Shown here: positions 5,469 through 6,345 of the stretch, in pieces
Numbering within the stretch: the first letter of the stretch is position 1
Layout: each line of letters starts with the position of its first letter
Source: Rhodoferax sp.
GTDB taxonomy: Bacteria; Pseudomonadota; Gammaproteobacteria; Burkholderiales; Burkholderiaceae_C
DNA: 6,345 bases
Direction: 5' to 3'
NCBI GenBank assembly: GCA_023231075.1
Contig: JALNWC010000160.1
Span: 1-6,345 of the forward strand
Notes under the pieces: model-generated
Databases searched by the model: none
What the model was told of the DNA's origin: nothing
The model's input: only the letters and a program-made list of their open reading frames with translations
Program-made: the position numbers and the translations under genes

Positions 5469-5494
5469 TCCGAAGCTCTTCCATGAGGGGAAAA

Positions 5495-6328
5495 ATGGCA
5501 ATGCACAACGATCAACGCGCAGCAGATTTGCGCTGGCATCTGGAAGATATCGATTTCTCTTCCATCGACACCGCACGCATGCGCGTGCGCGACGACCTCT
5601 TTCTTCTGGTGTGCAGCGCCTCGTTCGTCGAAAGCGGCGCAGAAACCTACGCCCATAACCTGGTGAACTATTTCACGGGCGATACGGAGGTCGGAGAATG
5701 GCTGAACGAGCACTGGAAAGTCGAGGAACTGCAGCATGGCCGCGCGCTGAAAACCTATGTGCAGCATGTCTGGCCTGAGTTCGACTGGGACAGCGCTTAT
5801 GCCGCCTTTTTCGCCGAATACGCCAAGCTATGCACCTGCGACGAGCTGGAGCCCACAAGGGGTCAGGAGTTGGTGGCGCGCTGCATCGTCGAAATGGGCA
5901 CGACCACCTATTATCAGGCGCTCAATGCCGTGTTCGATGAGCCCGTGCTGCGGGATATCACCTGGCGCATCCGCACCGACGAGGTGCAACATTACAAGCA
6001 TTTCTACGACTACTTTCTCAGGTATCAGCAGCAGGAAAATCTGCGTCGGCCGCATGTAATCGCCACACTTTGGCGTCGCGTGGCGGAACTGCGCAAGAGC
6101 GACACCGACATCGCGCTGCGACATGCCGCGGCCTGGCGCTTCCGGGGGTGCAGTCAAGCACCGGCGTACGCTGTCATCCACAAGCAGGTGTATGAACTGA
6201 TGGGCGCACAGTACCCCATGGCTATGGTTGTGCGCATGGCGCTGAAACCTTTGCAATTAAACGCACGGCTGCAGCGCTGGGCAGAGCGTCCCATCGCTGC
6301 GGTGGCACGACGGGTCTTGCTGCGTTGA
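5495..6328 (+). CDS. Ferritin-like diiron protein, acyl-ACP desaturase-like
   Basis: The ATG at 5495 is preferred over in-frame starts at 5453 (TTG), 5456 and 5483, because GAGGGG at 5485-5490 lies just upstream; the protein has 277 residues. It carries a full set of candidate diiron ligands in ferritin-like order: a Glu in FVESGAETY (E46 or E50), E78..H81 in WKVEELQHGRAL, E133 in IVEMGTTTYY, and E163..H166 in RTDEVQHYKHFYDY. WKVEELQHGRAL and TDEVQHYKHF align well with the WTAEENRHGDLL and DEKRHE segments of soluble acyl-ACP desaturases. Those enzymes use O2 and ferredoxin to introduce a double bond into an acyl chain bound to acyl carrier protein. The protein is shorter than plant enzymes, and its C-terminus (about 225-277) is rich in Arg and hydrophobic residues, perhaps a membrane-surface contact. 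The exact reaction is uncertain; another O2-dependent diiron oxidation or an oxidase-like role is possible. It faces the same way as the repeat-protein genes. Confidence 0.8.
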   Translation: MAMHNDQRAADLRWHLEDIDFSSIDTARMRVRDDLFLLVCSASFVESGAETYAHNLVNYFTGDTEVGEWLNEHWKVEELQHGRALKTYVQHVWPEFDWDSAYAAFFAEYAKLCTCDELEPTRGQELVARCIVEMGTTTYYQALNAVFDEPVLRDITWRIRTDEVQHYKHFYDYFLRYQQQENLRRPHVIATLWRRVAELRKSDTDIALRHAAAWRFRGCSQAPAYAVIHKQVYELMGAQYPMAMVVRMALKPLQLNARLQRWAERPIAAVARRVLLR

Positions 6329-6345
6329 CGAGCCAGTTTGCGGCC

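Noticed and set aside
4766..5767. 333-codon minus-strand open frame across the ElaB/YqjD-like and diiron genes
   Set aside because: It spans two plus-strand genes and an intergenic region, and its Gly/Phe/Arg-rich middle mirrors the Ala-repeat codons. It is a shadow of a stop-poor GC-rich region.

Overview
The window looks like a chromosomal or accessory segment of a proteobacterium, most likely beta- or gammaproteobacterial. This is an inference from the moderately high GC content, the G/C-rich third codon positions, and the gene families present (FadL porin, AcoR-like regulator, ElaB/YqjD-like protein). No RNA gene, CRISPR array, insertion sequence or complete mobile element is visible.

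Left part (1-1734, minus strand). The left edge cuts through the first 75 codons of a gene whose product resembles subunit C of the copper membrane monooxygenases (AmoC/PmoC/hydrocarbon monooxygenase). Directly upstream on the same strand is a complete outer-membrane porin of the FadL/TodX family. A hydrophobic-substrate porin leading into a CuMMO operon suggests oxidation of a gaseous or short-chain hydrocarbon more than ammonia oxidation. The A and B subunits would be expected off the left edge.

Middle (1735-3429). A 188-bp divergent intergenic region with short direct repeats separates the porin from a plus-strand regulator. The regulator has the AcoR-type N-terminal sensor region, a PAS-like stretch and a C-terminal Fis helix-turn-helix. 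It has no sigma-54-interacting AAA+ domain. It is the natural candidate for controlling the porin/monooxygenase operon. The gap after it holds a protein-like minus-strand reading frame without a convincing start, probably a gene remnant, and a perfect 14-bp palindrome in front of the next gene.

Right part (3430-6328, plus strand). A TetR-family regulator is followed by two alanine-rich, 7/11-residue-repeat helical proteins. The first has a signal peptide. The second has an ElaB/YqjD (DUF883)-like head, but the usual C-terminal membrane anchor is replaced by the same kind of repeat found in its neighbour. Their C-terminal repeats are closely alike in protein and DNA, and the second gene seems to have lost its original C-terminus to a 1-nt frameshift. 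The last gene encodes a ferritin-like diiron protein resembling acyl-ACP desaturases. All four genes face the same way with gaps of 68-240 bp. They may form one stress or membrane-lipid module under the TetR protein, but this grouping is inferred only from position.
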